From Halopseudomonas bauzanensis (GTDB taxonomy: Bacteria > Pseudomonadota > Gammaproteobacteria > Pseudomonadales > Pseudomonadaceae), in NCBI RefSeq assembly GCF_900114735.1, contig NZ_FOUA01000006.1:124001-188000 (forward strand): a DNA stretch of 64,000 nt. Reading direction: 5' to 3'. Under the pieces are notes generated by a model. The model ran no database searches and was not told the origin of the DNA. It worked only from the letters and a program-made list of their open reading frames with translations. This document shows, piece by piece, positions 46,106 through 59,591 of this stretch. The translations under genes and the position numbers were made by a program. How positions within the stretch are numbered: the stretch's first letter is position 1; the number at the start of each line of letters is the position of its first letter.

Positions 46106-47062
46106 ATGATCAAGAGCCAGAAATACCTCGAATTTGAACAGCCGATTGCCGACTTGCAGGCCAAGATCGAAGAGCTGCGTCTGGTGGGCAGCGACAATTC
46201 GCTGAATATCACCGAAGAAATCACCCGTCTGCAGGACAAGAGCCGTTCGCTCACCGAGAGCATTTTCTCCAACCTGTCGAGCTGGCAGGTGGCTCAGATG
46301 TCCCGGCATCCGCAGCGCCCTTATACGTTGGACTACATCCGCCACATCTTTACCGATTTCGAAGAGCTGCATGGCGATCGTCACTTTGCCGATGATGCCG
46401 CCATCGTGGGTGGTATTGCCCGCCTGGACGGCCGGCCGGTGATGATTATCGGCCATCAGAAGGGCCGTGACGTGAAGGAAAAGGTCCGTCGCAACTTCGG
46501 CATGCCCAAGCCCGAAGGCTATCGCAAGGCCTGCCGCCTGATGCAGATGGCCGAGCGCTTCAATATGCCAATCCTGACATTCATCGACACCCCCGGCGCT
46601 TATCCCGGCATTGATGCCGAAGAGCGTGGCCAGAGTGAGGCCATCGCCTGGAACCTGCAGGTCATGTCGCGTCTGAAGACCCCGATCATTTCCACCGTTA
46701 TCGGTGAGGGCGGCTCCGGTGGTGCGCTGGCTATCGGTGTCTGCGACCGGCTGATGATGCTGCAGTATTCCATCTACTCGGTGATCTCTCCCGAAGGCTG
46801 CGCCTCGATTCTGTGGAAGAAGGCCGAGAAGGCGTCCGACGCTGCTGAGGCCATGGGGGTTACCGCCAGTCGCCTGCAGGAACTGGGTCTGGTCGATAAT
46901 CTGATCCCCGAACCGCTGGGCGGCGCTCATCGCGAGCCGGAAACCATGGCGGCGCGGATCAAGCAGCAACTGCTTGCCGAGCTGGCGAAGCTGGACGAGC
47001 AGTCTGCCGAAGAACTGCTGGACAGTCGCTACGAGCGCCTGATGGCTTTCGGTATCAAGTAA
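46106..47062 (+). CDS. accA: Acetyl-CoA carboxylase carboxyltransferase subunit alpha
   Basis: Forms the carboxyltransferase with AccD and makes malonyl-CoA for fatty acid synthesis. The 318-residue product begins with an N-terminal helical segment ([18 protein letters not shown]). The crotonase-like core has [18 protein letters not shown] and [13 protein letters not shown]. The 115-bp gap before it holds no gene. Its position after dnaE is the normal order. Confidence 0.97.
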   Translation: MIKSQKYLEFEQPIADLQAKIEELRLVGSDNSLNITEEITRLQDKSRSLTESIFSNLSSWQVAQMSRHPQRPYTLDYIRHIFTDFEELHGDRHFADDAAIVGGIARLDGRPVMIIGHQKGRDVKEKVRRNFGMPKPEGYRKACRLMQMAERFNMPILTFIDTPGAYPGIDAEERGQSEAIAWNLQVMSRLKTPIISTVIGEGGSGGALAIGVCDRLMMLQYSIYSVISPEGCASILWKKAEKASDAAEAMGVTASRLQELGLVDNLIPEPLGGAHREPETMAARIKQQLLAELAKLDEQSAEELLDSRYERLMAFGIK

Positions 47063-47063
47063 C

Positions 47064-48389
47064 ATGTTCACTCTGCAGGGGCTGCTGCAACAGCTGGCGC
47101 CCTGTAGGGGCGCCCCGGCCTGCTGGTTGGGGTTGTCCGGTGGGCTGGATTCCATGGTGCTGCTGGACGCCCTGGTGCAACTGCGCCGCGACCATCCGCT
47201 GCCTCATCTCAAAGCCATTCATGTACACCACGGCCTGCACACCGATGCGGACCGCTGGACTGAGCATTGCGCACGCGAATGTGCTGCCCGGGATATTCCC
47301 CTGCATATCGAGCGGGTGCAGTTGCCAGACGGCGGTAGCATCGAGGAACTGGCGCGGGATGCCCGCTATGGCGTATTCGAGCGGTTGCTGGAGACCGGAG
47401 ACTGGCTGCTGTTGGCCCATCACGCCGATGACCAGCTGGAAACCCTGTTGTTTCGCCTGCTGCGCGGCACCGGTCTGCGCGGGCTGGCAGGTATGCCGAG
47501 CAGCCGCGTATTGGGCGCAGGTCAGCTGTTGCGGCCGCTGCTGCCTTGGTCGCGTCAACAGCTCGCTGACTGGGCCCGCCATCGACAATTGAACTGGATC
47601 GATGATCCGGCCAACGCCGATCCGCGTTACGCCCGAACCGCCTTGCGCCACGAGCTGCTGCCACAGTTACGCCAGCGCTGGCCGAGCATGCCGCAGAACC
47701 TGCTGCGATTGGCCGAGCATGCTACCGAAGCTAACGAACTGCTGGATGAGCGGGCCGCTGAAGACCTATCGCTGGCGGCGGGTGGAGTGATCGATGACTG
47801 GCTGTGTTGCTGGCCCAGTCTGGACATGACGATCCTCGCCACCTTGACTGCGGCACGGCAAAAGAACCTGCTGCGCTATTGGTTGCACAGCCATGCCATC
47901 AGGCTGCCGGACCAGCGCCATCTGCACAGCTTGATGAGTCAGCTCGGCGCTGCGGCGGACGGTCAGCCGATCGTGCAGCTGGACGGCGCGCAGCTACACC
48001 GTTCGTCGGGACGCCTGTGGTTGTTGCCGGCCGGGGGCGTGCCCGCCGGGGTCGATCAGCCGCTGGCGCAATTGACCGACACCCGGCTGACGGCAGGCAA
48101 TGGCCGCCTGTATCTGCGGCCCGGTGCTGGCATCGCGATCCGGGAGGGTGTCTGGCGCATCGGCTATCGATGTGGTGGTGAGCAAATCAAGCTGCCCGGT
48201 CGGCCGCGTCAGAGTCTCAAGGATCTGTTCCAGCAGGCTGGCATTCCAGTCTGGCTGCGGCCGGCAATCCCCTTGCTATACTGCGACAACCAACTGATTT
48301 CGGTGGCTGGCCGCTGGACGGCCGAAGGGGCAGCAGCAGGCTCCAGTGAGGCCGGATTCAGTGTGTGCTGGGAGCCGGTTTTAGATTGA
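47064..48389 (+). CDS. tilS: tRNA(Ile)-lysidine synthetase TilS
   Basis: Modifies C34 of the AUA-reading tRNA-Ile to lysidine with ATP and lysine. The 441-residue product has the PP-loop SGGLDSM at 25-31 and HHADDQLETLLFRLLRG with the catalytic-site aspartates. The C-terminal substrate-binding domains end near PLLYCDNQLISVAGRW. It starts one base after the accA stop codon. No anomaly. Confidence 0.96.
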   Translation: MFTLQGLLQQLAPCRGAPACWLGLSGGLDSMVLLDALVQLRRDHPLPHLKAIHVHHGLHTDADRWTEHCARECAARDIPLHIERVQLPDGGSIEELARDARYGVFERLLETGDWLLLAHHADDQLETLLFRLLRGTGLRGLAGMPSSRVLGAGQLLRPLLPWSRQQLADWARHRQLNWIDDPANADPRYARTALRHELLPQLRQRWPSMPQNLLRLAEHATEANELLDERAAEDLSLAAGGVIDDWLCCWPSLDMTILATLTAARQKNLLRYWLHSHAIRLPDQRHLHSLMSQLGAAADGQPIVQLDGAQLHRSSGRLWLLPAGGVPAGVDQPLAQLTDTRLTAGNGRLYLRPGAGIAIREGVWRIGYRCGGEQIKLPGRPRQSLKDLFQQAGIPVWLRPAIPLLYCDNQLISVAGRWTAEGAAAGSSEAGFSVCWEPVLD

Positions 48390-48414
48390 GCAAGGTGGGG
48401 CTGTCTGGTATCCT
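48386..48414 (+). promoter_or_regulatory. Probable sigma-70 promoter of pyrG
   Basis: TTGAGC (48386-48391) and TATCCT (48409-48414) are separated by exactly 17 bases. They overlap the tilS stop codon and lie about 80 bp before the pyrG start. Two small hairpins follow in the leader: GAGAC/GTCTC at 48431-48444 and GCGAC/GTCGC at 48458-48471. Confidence 0.5.
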
Positions 48415-48429
48415 GACTTCCCATCTTGA

Positions 48430-50987
<2,558 letters not shown>

Positions 50988-51016
50988 GCGGCAGGCAAAC
51001 CCCTTTAACTTCTTAA

Positions 51017-52336
<1,320 letters not shown>

Positions 52337-52363
52337 TAATCGGCTTCCGGGGAGACTGCCCGT

Positions 52364-52639
52364 TTGAAATGGCTCTGGGTGATATCACTGGCCTTGCTCG
52401 CCGCCTTACAGTATCGACTGTGGGTGGGCGAGGGTAGTCTGGCGCATGTCACCCAGCTCAAGCAGGACATCGCCAGTCAGCAGAGCGAGAATGAGAAGCT
52501 GCTGGAGCGCAATCGCGTGCTCACCGCAGAGGTCATCGAGCTGAAGCAGGGGCTGGAAACCATCGAAGAGCGTGCCCGGCATGAGCTGGGCATGGTCAAG
52601 GAAGGCGAAACCCTGTTCCAGCTGAGCGGTAATGACTGA
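52364..52639 (+). CDS. ftsB: Cell division protein FtsB
   Basis: Bitopic divisome protein that forms the FtsQLB complex. The 91-residue product has one membrane segment at about 3-18 (LWVISLALLAALQYRL), then a leucine-zipper coiled coil (LKQDIASQQSENEKLLERN) and the RARHELGMVKEGETLFQL motif. A TTG start gives MKWLW, fitting the family; no ATG is available. It overlaps ispD by 8 nt. Confidence 0.94.
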   Translation: MKWLWVISLALLAALQYRLWVGEGSLAHVTQLKQDIASQQSENEKLLERNRVLTAEVIELKQGLETIEERARHELGMVKEGETLFQLSGND

Positions 52640-53324
52640 CCACCCGCTGTCTTTCTGGGTGGTCATTCCTGCTGCCGGCGTCGGCTCGCGCATGCGCGCC
52701 GATCGTCCCAAGCAATATCTGCCCTTGAATGGGCGCTGTCTGATCGAACATACCCTCGACTGTTTTCTCGACCAGCCCGGCTTGTCCGGCCTGGTGGTTT
52801 GCCTGTCGCCAGATGATGAATGGTGGCCGGAACTGGCCTGCGCGTGTGATCCGCGCATTACCCGGGCCGATGGTGGCCGTGAACGGGCCGACTCGGTGCT
52901 CAACGGACTGCAGGCGCTCACGGCGCTGGGCGCCGGGGAGCAGGACTGGGTGCTGGTGCATGACGCCGCCCGGCCCAATCTGGCTCAGTCCGATCTGCAG
53001 ACGCTGCTGGCTACGCTGCAGCATGATCCCATCGGCGGGCTGCTGGCGGTGCCGGTGCGCGATACCCTGAAACTGGCCGGGCCGGATGGCCGGGTCAGTT
53101 CTACTCCGGATCGTTCACTGTTCTGGCAGGCCTATACCCCACAAATGTTCCGCCTCGGTGCGCTGCGCACAGCGTTAAGCGACGCGCTGGCGGCCGGCGT
53201 GGCGATCACCGATGAAGCCTCGGCCATGGAATGGGCCGGCCAGGCGCCGCGGCTGGTGGAAGGGCGAGCGGATAATATCAAGGTGACCCGGCCGGAAGAT
53301 CTGGAGTTTCTCCGGCGGCGTTGA
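52632..53324 (+). CDS. ispD: 2-C-methyl-D-erythritol 4-phosphate cytidylyltransferase IspD
   Basis: Third MEP-pathway enzyme, coupling MEP to CTP. The 230-residue product has the CTP-binding loop VIPAAGVGSRMRADRPKQY at the start, VLVHDAARPNL in the middle and TDEASAMEWAG near the end. The 8-nt overlap with ftsB indicates coupling. ispF is not adjacent in this window; an SOS mutagenesis cassette follows instead. Confidence 0.97.
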   Translation: MTDHPLSFWVVIPAAGVGSRMRADRPKQYLPLNGRCLIEHTLDCFLDQPGLSGLVVCLSPDDEWWPELACACDPRITRADGGRERADSVLNGLQALTALGAGEQDWVLVHDAARPNLAQSDLQTLLATLQHDPIGGLLAVPVRDTLKLAGPDGRVSSTPDRSLFWQAYTPQMFRLGALRTALSDALAAGVAITDEASAMEWAGQAPRLVEGRADNIKVTRPEDLEFLRRR

Positions 53325-53363
53325 GTTGATGACCACCCCAGGCATCCATTCATCCACTGCAGA

Positions 53364-53392
53364 TTGACCGCGGTTGGGGTACTCAATATGCT
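53364..53392 (+). promoter_or_regulatory. Probable promoter of imuA-imuB-dnaE2
   Basis: TTGACC (53364-53369) and TATGCT (53387-53392) are 17 bases apart, a reasonable sigma-70 promoter. The LexA box begins inside the -10, so bound LexA would block polymerase directly. Confidence 0.6.
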
Positions 53393-53406
53393 GTATGCCT
53401 ATACAG
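53391..53406 (+). promoter_or_regulatory. LexA (SOS) box
   Basis: CTGTATGCCTATACAG is a near-perfect palindrome fitting CTGT-N8-ACAG, the gammaproteobacterial LexA consensus. It lies 87 bp before the imuA start and overlaps the predicted -10. It predicts DNA-damage induction of the whole cassette. Confidence 0.92.
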
Positions 53407-53492
53407 TGTAACGGTGTCCTCATGGTTGGCTATTCCTCTCCTATTCGGTTTGTGCAGGTTGACTCTGCTGCCTTGTTTTTGGAGCAGGGCCG

Positions 53493-54098
53493 ATGAGTGC
53501 GGTGGTGTCGCTCGATGCCCTGTTGCGCCAGCAGCGGGTATGGAAAGGGCGGGGCGAGGCCACGCCAGCTGCGGCTCAGCCCACCGGTCACCCGCAGTTG
53601 GATGCGCTGCTGCCCGGCGGTGGTTGGCCGGAGGCGGCGCTCAGTGAAATTCTGCTGGCGGCGCCTGGCGCGGGAGAGCTGCAGTTGTTGTGGCCGACTT
53701 TGGCGCGGCTGACCCGGGCGGGGGAACGGATCGTGCTGGTGGCACCGCCTCATGTTCCCTATCCCCACGCCTGGCTCCAGGCCGGCGTCGATCTGCGCTG
53801 GATGACCTTGATCGATGCGCCCGAGCGGGAGTCGCTGTGGGCGGCGGAGCAATGTCTGCGCTCGGGCAGCTGCGCGGCGGTGCTGTGCTGGCCGCAGCGC
53901 ATCGATGATCGTGGATTGCGCCGCTTGCAACTGGCGGCGGCGACCGGTCAGACCCTGGGGTTTGCCTGCCGTTCTCTGCGTGAAGCGGTCAATCCATCGC
54001 CAGCCGCCCTGCGTCTGGCAGTGGATTGCCGGCCACGACAAGTGCGGGTGCTCAAATGCCGGGGCGCGCTGGTGCCGGGTCAGTCGGTTGCGCTCTGA
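53493..54098 (+). CDS. imuA: ImuA, translesion-synthesis accessory protein
   Basis: RecA/SulA-like accessory protein of the SOS mutasome with ImuB and DnaE2. The 201-residue product has LDALLPGGGWPEAALSEIL near 37-55, typical of ImuA, and a RecA-like beta-strand order but a degenerate Walker A. ATG at 53493 follows GGAG. imuB starts 2 nt downstream. No lexA2 gene precedes it, unlike the lexA2-imuA-imuB-dnaE2 form. Confidence 0.9.
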   Translation: MSAVVSLDALLRQQRVWKGRGEATPAAAQPTGHPQLDALLPGGGWPEAALSEILLAAPGAGELQLLWPTLARLTRAGERIVLVAPPHVPYPHAWLQAGVDLRWMTLIDAPERESLWAAEQCLRSGSCAAVLCWPQRIDDRGLRRLQLAAATGQTLGFACRSLREAVNPSPAALRLAVDCRPRQVRVLKCRGALVPGQSVAL

Positions 54099-54100
54099 CC

Positions 54101-55513
54101 ATGCGCTGGGCCTGTATTCTGCTCACTCAACTGGCGCTGGATGGCGTATCGCGCAGCCGTGACGATCAGGCCCAGCCGCTGGTGCTGGTGGCCGGTCCGG
54201 CGCAGCGTCGAATCATCCGGGCAGTCAATCCCGCAGCCCGTCAGCTGGGGCTCAAGCCCGGTCAGACGCTGATTGCCGCGCAGGCACTGACCAGTGGTTT
54301 TGCCGTGGCCGAGTATGATCAACAGCAGATCGATCACTGGCAACATTTCCTGGCCGCCTGGGCTTATCGTTTCAGCTCCCATGTCAGCCTGGATTATCCG
54401 CGGGCTCTGCTGTTGGAAATCGAGTCCAGTCTGGGGCTGTTCGGCCCCTGGCCGCGTTTCGAAGAACGTTTGCGCACCGAACTGACTGAGCTGGGCTTTC
54501 AGCACCGCATCGTATTGGCGCCCAACCCGGCGGCGGCGCGGATGTTGGCCAATGTGCATGACGGTCTGGCTGTGGATGATGTTGCCCTGCGGAGGGAAGT
54601 CGAACGCCTGCCCATCAGTCGCTGTGGCTTGCCGGCCGACATCGTGTCAGCCCTGGCCCGCATGGGGCTGCGGCGGGTGAAACAGCTGCTGGTATTGCCC
54701 CGGGATACGCTGGGGCGGCGTTTCCCCAAGGATGTGCTGTGGCATCTGGATACGCTGCTGGGTCATCAGCCGCTGGCGCTCGGCAACTTCCAGCCGGCTG
54801 ATGAATTTGCTGCCCGGATCGAATTCAACTTCGAGGTCAACAACCACCAGGCGTTGCTGTTTCCGCTACGCCGGTTGATTGCCGATCTGCATGCCTTCCT
54901 TGCTGGCCGGGACTGCGGCGTGCAGCAATTCATGCTGGCGCTGGAGCATCGCAGTCTGGCTGCCACCGCGGTGCCGGTGGGCCTGCTGACGCCGGAGCGT
55001 GATACCCAGTTATTGTTCGATGTGGCGCGCGGCCGCCTGGAACAGCTACAGCTGCCCGCCCCGGTGCTGGCGCTGCGCCTGTCGGCACCGAACCTGCCGG
55101 ATTTCGTACCGCAGTCACAAACACTCTTTGTCGAACGCCCGCAACAATCCCAGCCCTGGGAGCAGCTGCGTGAACGGTTGCGTGCCCGCTTGGGAGACCA
55201 GGCCGTGTATGGGCTGGCCGCCGTGGCTGATCACCGTCCGGAACACAGTTGGTGTACCGATGTGACGGGGGGCAGAGCAGAGCAACACGATGGCCGGCCG
55301 CGGCCGGGCTGGTTGCTGACCGAGCCGCAGCCGCTCAATGACCTGGTACCCGAAATTATCGCGGGCCCCGAGCGCATCGAGTCGGGCTGGTGGGATGCCG
55401 GCGATCTGCGGCGGGATTACTATCTGGTCCGCACCCGGGACGGGCGTCGGGCTTGGGTCTGGCGTGCGGTCGACGGCTCGGGGCCGTTCATGTTGCAAGG
55501 CTGGTTCGCATGA
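54101..55513 (+). CDS. imuB: ImuB, inactive Y-family polymerase homologue
   Basis: Scaffold of the mutasome: a Y-family fold that links DnaE2, ImuA and the beta clamp. The 470-residue product has the Y-family layout, with [13 protein letters not shown] where active polymerases keep acidic catalytic residues. The thumb/helix-hairpin-helix region follows ([25 protein letters not shown]). ATG at 54101 gives [10 protein letters not shown]; the longer frame lies inside imuA. The stop overlaps the dnaE2 ATG by 4 nt. Confidence 0.93.
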   Translation: MRWACILLTQLALDGVSRSRDDQAQPLVLVAGPAQRRIIRAVNPAARQLGLKPGQTLIAAQALTSGFAVAEYDQQQIDHWQHFLAAWAYRFSSHVSLDYPRALLLEIESSLGLFGPWPRFEERLRTELTELGFQHRIVLAPNPAAARMLANVHDGLAVDDVALRREVERLPISRCGLPADIVSALARMGLRRVKQLLVLPRDTLGRRFPKDVLWHLDTLLGHQPLALGNFQPADEFAARIEFNFEVNNHQALLFPLRRLIADLHAFLAGRDCGVQQFMLALEHRSLAATAVPVGLLTPERDTQLLFDVARGRLEQLQLPAPVLALRLSAPNLPDFVPQSQTLFVERPQQSQPWEQLRERLRARLGDQAVYGLAAVADHRPEHSWCTDVTGGRAEQHDGRPRPGWLLTEPQPLNDLVPEIIAGPERIESGWWDAGDLRRDYYLVRTRDGRRAWVWRAVDGSGPFMLQGWFA

Positions 55514-58500
55514 GCGCGGCTTATGCCGAGTTGCATTGCCTGAGTAACTTCAGCTTTCAGCGGGGCGCCTCCAATGCCGATGAACTGTTTGCCCGGGCGC
55601 GTCAGCACGGCTACCAAGCCCTGGCGATCACTGATGAATGTACCCTGGCCGGCATCGTGCGGGCCTGGCAGGCGGCCAAGGAACACCAGTTGCCGTTGAT
55701 CGTCGGCAGTGAAATGCAGGTAGAGAACGGGCCGAAGCTGGTGTTGCTGGTGGAGAACCTGCAGGGCTATCAACGACTGTGTCAGTTGATCACCCTGGCC
55801 CGGCGGCGTGCGGAGAAGGGATGCTATCGGCTGCTGCGTGAGGATATCGACGTCGATATGTCCGGGTTGCTGGCGTTATGGTTGCCGACAGAGAAGGAGG
55901 ACGTGAGTACCGGTGTCTGGCTGAAAGAGCGGTTTCCCGCCACCCTGTGGTTGGCTATCGAGCTGCATCGAGGGCCCGATGATGATCAGCGCCTGGCCCG
56001 GCTGCAAGCATTGGCCGCCAGTCTGGATGTCCCGGCGGTGGCCGCCGGGGATGTGCATATGCACGCTCGTGGGCGTCGGGCATTGCAGGACACCATCACG
56101 TCCATTCGGCATCACTGCCGGGTGGACGAGGCCGGCCACCGCCTGTTTGCCAATGGTGAACGGCATCTGCGCAGTCGCGAGGGGCTGGTCGATACCTATC
56201 CGGCGGCGTTGCTGGCCGAGACGCTGCGTATCGCCGAACGCTGCCAGTTCGATTTTGATGATCTGAAATACCATTACCCCCGCGAACTGGTGCCGGCAGG
56301 GCATACCCCGGCGTCCTGGTTGCGACAGCTGACCGAGGAGGGCATCGCCTGGCGCTGGCCCGCCGGTATTTCCGCCAAGCTGCGCGGGCAGATCGAGACA
56401 GAGCTGGCGCTGATTTGCGACCTGGAATATGAAAGCTATTTTCTGACCGTGCATGACATCGTCAGCTTCGCCCGCAGCCAGCATATTCTCTGTCAGGGAC
56501 GTGGCTCGGCGGCCAACTCGGCAGTGTGCTTTGCCCTGGGCATCACCGAGATCGACCCGGCGCACAGCAACCTGCTGTTCGAGCGTTTCCTGTCCCGCGA
56601 GCGCAATGAACCGCCGGACATCGACGTGGACTTCGAACACGAGCGGCGTGAAGAAGTGATCCAGTATGTGTTCCGCCGCTATGGCCGCCGCCGGGCCGCA
56701 CTGACCGCCGTGGTCAGCAGCTACCACGCCGCTGGCGCCGTGCGCGATGTAGGCAAGGCGCTGGGGCTGCCGGCCGAGCAAGTCGATACCTTGGCCCGTT
56801 GTTGTGGGCGCTGGAGCGATCATATCCCCACACCGGAGCGGCTGCGCGAGGCCGGTTTCGATCCGGACAGTCCGATAGTGCACCGGGTGCTGACCCTGAG
56901 TGGACAGCTGATCGGTTTTCCCCGGCATCTGTCCCAGCATCCCGGCGGCTTCGTCATCTCCGAGCAACCGCTGGATACCCTGGTACCGGTGGAAAACGCT
57001 GCCATGGATGGGCGCACCATCATCCAGTGGGACAAGGATGACCTGGACGCCGTCGGCCTGCTCAAGGTGGATATCCTGGCGCTGGGCATGCTTACCGCGC
57101 TGCGCCGCTGCTTCGATCTGGTCCGTCATTACCGGGGGCGCGAACTGACCCTGGCGACCATTCCGGCGGATGACAAGCTGACCTATGACATGATCAGCCG
57201 GGCCGACACCATCGGTGTATTCCAGATCGAATCCCGGGCGCAGATGAGCATGTTGCCGAGACTGCGCCCCCGGGAGTTCTACGACCTGGTCATCGAAGTA
57301 GCCATCGTCCGGCCCGGCCCGATCCAAGGCGATATGGTGCATCCGTATCTGCAACGGCGTAATGATAAGGCACTGGTGACCTATCCTTCCCCCGCGCTGG
57401 AAAAGGTACTCAAACGCACTCTCGGCGTGCCCCTGTTCCAGGAACAGGTCATGGAGATAGCCATAGTCGCCGCCGGCTACAGCGCCGGAGAAGCGGACGA
57501 GCTGCGCCGCTCCATGGCCGCCTGGAAGCGCCGCGGCGGGCTGGAACCGCATCGGGAAAAGCTCACCCGGGGCATGCTGGAGCGCGGCTATGACATCGAG
57601 TTCGCCGAGCGCATCTTCGAGCAGATCAAGGGCTTTGGCGAGTACGGCTTTCCTGAATCCCACTCGGCCAGTTTCGCCTTGCTGACCTACGCCAGCAGCT
57701 GGCTCAAATGCCATGAACCGGCGGCCTTTGCCTGTGCGCTGATCAACAGCTGGCCGATGGGTTTCTACAGTCCCGATCAGTTGCTGCAGGATGCCCGGCG
57801 TCACGGTATCGAGACCTTTCCGGTGGATGTGCGTTACAGCGCCTGGGATTGCTCGCTGGAGCCTGGCCGGGATGGCGAACTGGGTATTCGTCTGGGGTTG
57901 CGTATGGTGCGCGGCTTCCATGTCGAGGATGCGGGGCGTATCGAGCAGGCCCGCCAGCAGCAACCCTTTACCGATGTCACTGACCTGAGCCGGCGAGCCG
58001 GGTTGCAGGCCCGGGCCCGGGATCTGCTGGCGGACGCCGGAGCGTTGCGGGGATTGGCAGGTAATCGGCACCGGGCGCGCTGGGCCGTGGCTGGCATCGA
58101 ACCCCAGCTGCCGCTGTTTGCCGGGCAGCCGGCAATCAGGGAAGCCGCAGTAACCTTACCCCTGCCATCGGAAGCCGAAGAGATGCAGGCCGACTATGCA
58201 CTGGTCGGCACCACCATGGGACGCCATCCCATGGCTATCTTGCGACCAAAATTACGCCAGCTGCGCTGCCGGGATTCGAACGAATTGCGTAGCCTGGAGC
58301 ACGGCCGCCCGGTGACGGTCGCCGGGTTGGTGACCGGTCGCCAGCGCCCCGGCACTGCCAGCGGGGTGACCTTCGTCACCCTGGAAGACGAGCATGGCAT
58401 GGTCAATGTCGTGGTCTGGCGTGCGCTGGCCGAGCGCCAACGCAAGGAGCTGGTGCATTCTAGCATGTTGCAGGTCTATGGCCGGTTGGAAACCAAGGAG

Positions 58501-58587
58501 GGAGTGCGTCATCTGATCGCCTCCCGGCTGGTTGACCTGACAGACATGCTCAACGGCCTGGCGACCCGCAGCCGGGATTTTCACTGA
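55510..58587 (+). CDS. dnaE2: Error-prone DNA polymerase DnaE2 (ImuC)
   Basis: C-family translesion polymerase responsible for damage-induced mutagenesis. The 1025-residue product is shorter than DnaE. It has the PHP domain with [17 protein letters not shown] at its start and a palm motif PPDIDVDFE with D370 and D372. [10 protein letters not shown] and [21 protein letters not shown] follow. The C-terminal OB fold ends in [19 protein letters not shown] at 55510 overlaps the imuB stop. It converges with the next gene with only 4 bp between stops and no visible terminator. Confidence 0.96.
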   Translation: MSAAYAELHCLSNFSFQRGASNADELFARARQHGYQALAITDECTLAGIVRAWQAAKEHQLPLIVGSEMQVENGPKLVLLVENLQGYQRLCQLITLARRRAEKGCYRLLREDIDVDMSGLLALWLPTEKEDVSTGVWLKERFPATLWLAIELHRGPDDDQRLARLQALAASLDVPAVAAGDVHMHARGRRALQDTITSIRHHCRVDEAGHRLFANGERHLRSREGLVDTYPAALLAETLRIAERCQFDFDDLKYHYPRELVPAGHTPASWLRQLTEEGIAWRWPAGISAKLRGQIETELALICDLEYESYFLTVHDIVSFARSQHILCQGRGSAANSAVCFALGITEIDPAHSNLLFERFLSRERNEPPDIDVDFEHERREEVIQYVFRRYGRRRAALTAVVSSYHAAGAVRDVGKALGLPAEQVDTLARCCGRWSDHIPTPERLREAGFDPDSPIVHRVLTLSGQLIGFPRHLSQHPGGFVISEQPLDTLVPVENAAMDGRTIIQWDKDDLDAVGLLKVDILALGMLTALRRCFDLVRHYRGRELTLATIPADDKLTYDMISRADTIGVFQIESRAQMSMLPRLRPREFYDLVIEVAIVRPGPIQGDMVHPYLQRRNDKALVTYPSPALEKVLKRTLGVPLFQEQVMEIAIVAAGYSAGEADELRRSMAAWKRRGGLEPHREKLTRGMLERGYDIEFAERIFEQIKGFGEYGFPESHSASFALLTYASSWLKCHEPAAFACALINSWPMGFYSPDQLLQDARRHGIETFPVDVRYSAWDCSLEPGRDGELGIRLGLRMVRGFHVEDAGRIEQARQQQPFTDVTDLSRRAGLQARARDLLADAGALRGLAGNRHRARWAVAGIEPQLPLFAGQPAIREAAVTLPLPSEAEEMQADYALVGTTMGRHPMAILRPKLRQLRCRDSNELRSLEHGRPVTVAGLVTGRQRPGTASGVTFVTLEDEHGMVNVVVWRALAERQRKELVHSSMLQVYGRLETKEGVRHLIASRLVDLTDMLNGLATRSRDFH

Positions 58588-58591
58588 TGCG

Positions 58592-59461
58592 TCAGTTGCT
58601 GGCGTACTGCAGGTTGCCGGACGTATCACGCACCCGGAAGCGTCCGGATTCTCCGTCTCGCTCGATATGTGCCACGGCCATCTGCGCGTCATGGGTGAAA
58701 ACCAGTCGGCCGTTCGTGGCAACCATGTCATTGAGCAGGGCTTCCTTTTCCCCGATCAGGATCTCGGGAAAACGGTCATATCCCATGGTGATCGGCAGGT
58801 GCACCCAGGGCGCGCCGGGAATCAGATCGCCGGGAAACACCACCGGGCCGTCGGGCATATCGAATTCGGGCAGCATCAGCCCCGGGGTATGTCCGTCGCT
58901 GAAGCGGAACCGCCAGCCCGGCCCCAGCGTGGCGGAGCCAGCACCGTCCTGGATCAGCTCCAGCCGGCCGCTGGCTTCGAGCAGCCCGAGCAGCTCGGGA
59001 ATGAAGGACGCACGATCCCGCGGGTGCGGTCGGCGGGCTCGCGCCCAATGGCGCTGGCCGGTAATGAAGGTGGCCTTGGGAAACAACAATTGGGGCGGTT
59101 GATCGGCCTGCCAGGGACTCAGCAGGCCACCGGCGTGATCGAAATGCAGATGCGTCAACACCACCACATCAATGTCCGCATGACTCAATCCGATCTCGGC
59201 CAGGTTGTCGAGCAGCACATGATGGTCCTCGACCACGCCGTAGCGCTCTTTCATCTGCGGCGAGAAAAAGGCACCGATACCCGTCTCGATAAGGATATTG
59301 CGATCGTTTTCCTGCACCAGCAGGGCACGACAGCTCAGGGCGATGCGGTTGTGCTCATCGGTCTCGACCCAGCGTGACCAGAGGGCCTTGGGGGCATTAC
59401 CGAACATGGCCCCGCCATCCAGGCGCTGACTGTTGCCTTCAAGGGTGGTGAAAGTACGCAT
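58592..59461 (-). CDS. Metallo-beta-lactamase-fold hydrolase
   Basis: MBL-fold protein of 289 residues with the metal site H104-L-H106-F-D108-H109 in [11 protein letters not shown], a further histidine in DGHTPG, an aspartate in FPGDLI and a late histidine in VFTHD. Such proteins include lactonases and thiolester hydrolases; I cannot fix a substrate. It has no signal peptide. GGAGA precedes the ATG. It is the last gene of a leftward group with the permease and acyl-CoA synthetase, so a role in degrading an activated acyl compound is possible. Confidence 0.88.
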   Translation of the reverse strand: MRTFTTLEGNSQRLDGGAMFGNAPKALWSRWVETDEHNRIALSCRALLVQENDRNILIETGIGAFFSPQMKERYGVVEDHHVLLDNLAEIGLSHADIDVVVLTHLHFDHAGGLLSPWQADQPPQLLFPKATFITGQRHWARARRPHPRDRASFIPELLGLLEASGRLELIQDGAGSATLGPGWRFRFSDGHTPGLMLPEFDMPDGPVVFPGDLIPGAPWVHLPITMGYDRFPEILIGEKEALLNDMVATNGRLVFTHDAQMAVAHIERDGESGRFRVRDTSGNLQYASN

Positions 59462-59507
59462 AGCTATTCTCCAGCCGCCGCCGGCCCGAGCCGGCAGCGG
59501 TAATCAA

Positions 59508-59591
59508 TTACCGCGTGAAAGTATTCTTGATCGACGCATGGAATGGCTGCCAGCTGAATCGGCGGAGCGGCAGTTCGGTAGTGTTGCTCAT
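59508..59591 (-). CDS. 27-codon ORF translationally coupled to the permease
   Basis: Encodes MSNTTELPLRRFSWQPFHAS followed by seven more residues, then TAA. The ATG overlaps the permease stop as ATGA, and AGGAG (plus-strand 59600-59604) lies 8 nt before it inside the permease end. The peptide is soluble-looking and basic, with no membrane segment and no family I recognise. Good initiation signals argue for translation; a chance frame cannot be excluded. Confidence 0.45.
   Translation of the reverse strand: MSNTTELPLRRFSWQPFHASIKNTFTR

Noticed and set aside
55876..58071. 731-codon frame antisense to dnaE2
   Set aside because: A shadow created by codon bias; DnaE2 on the plus strand is unambiguous.
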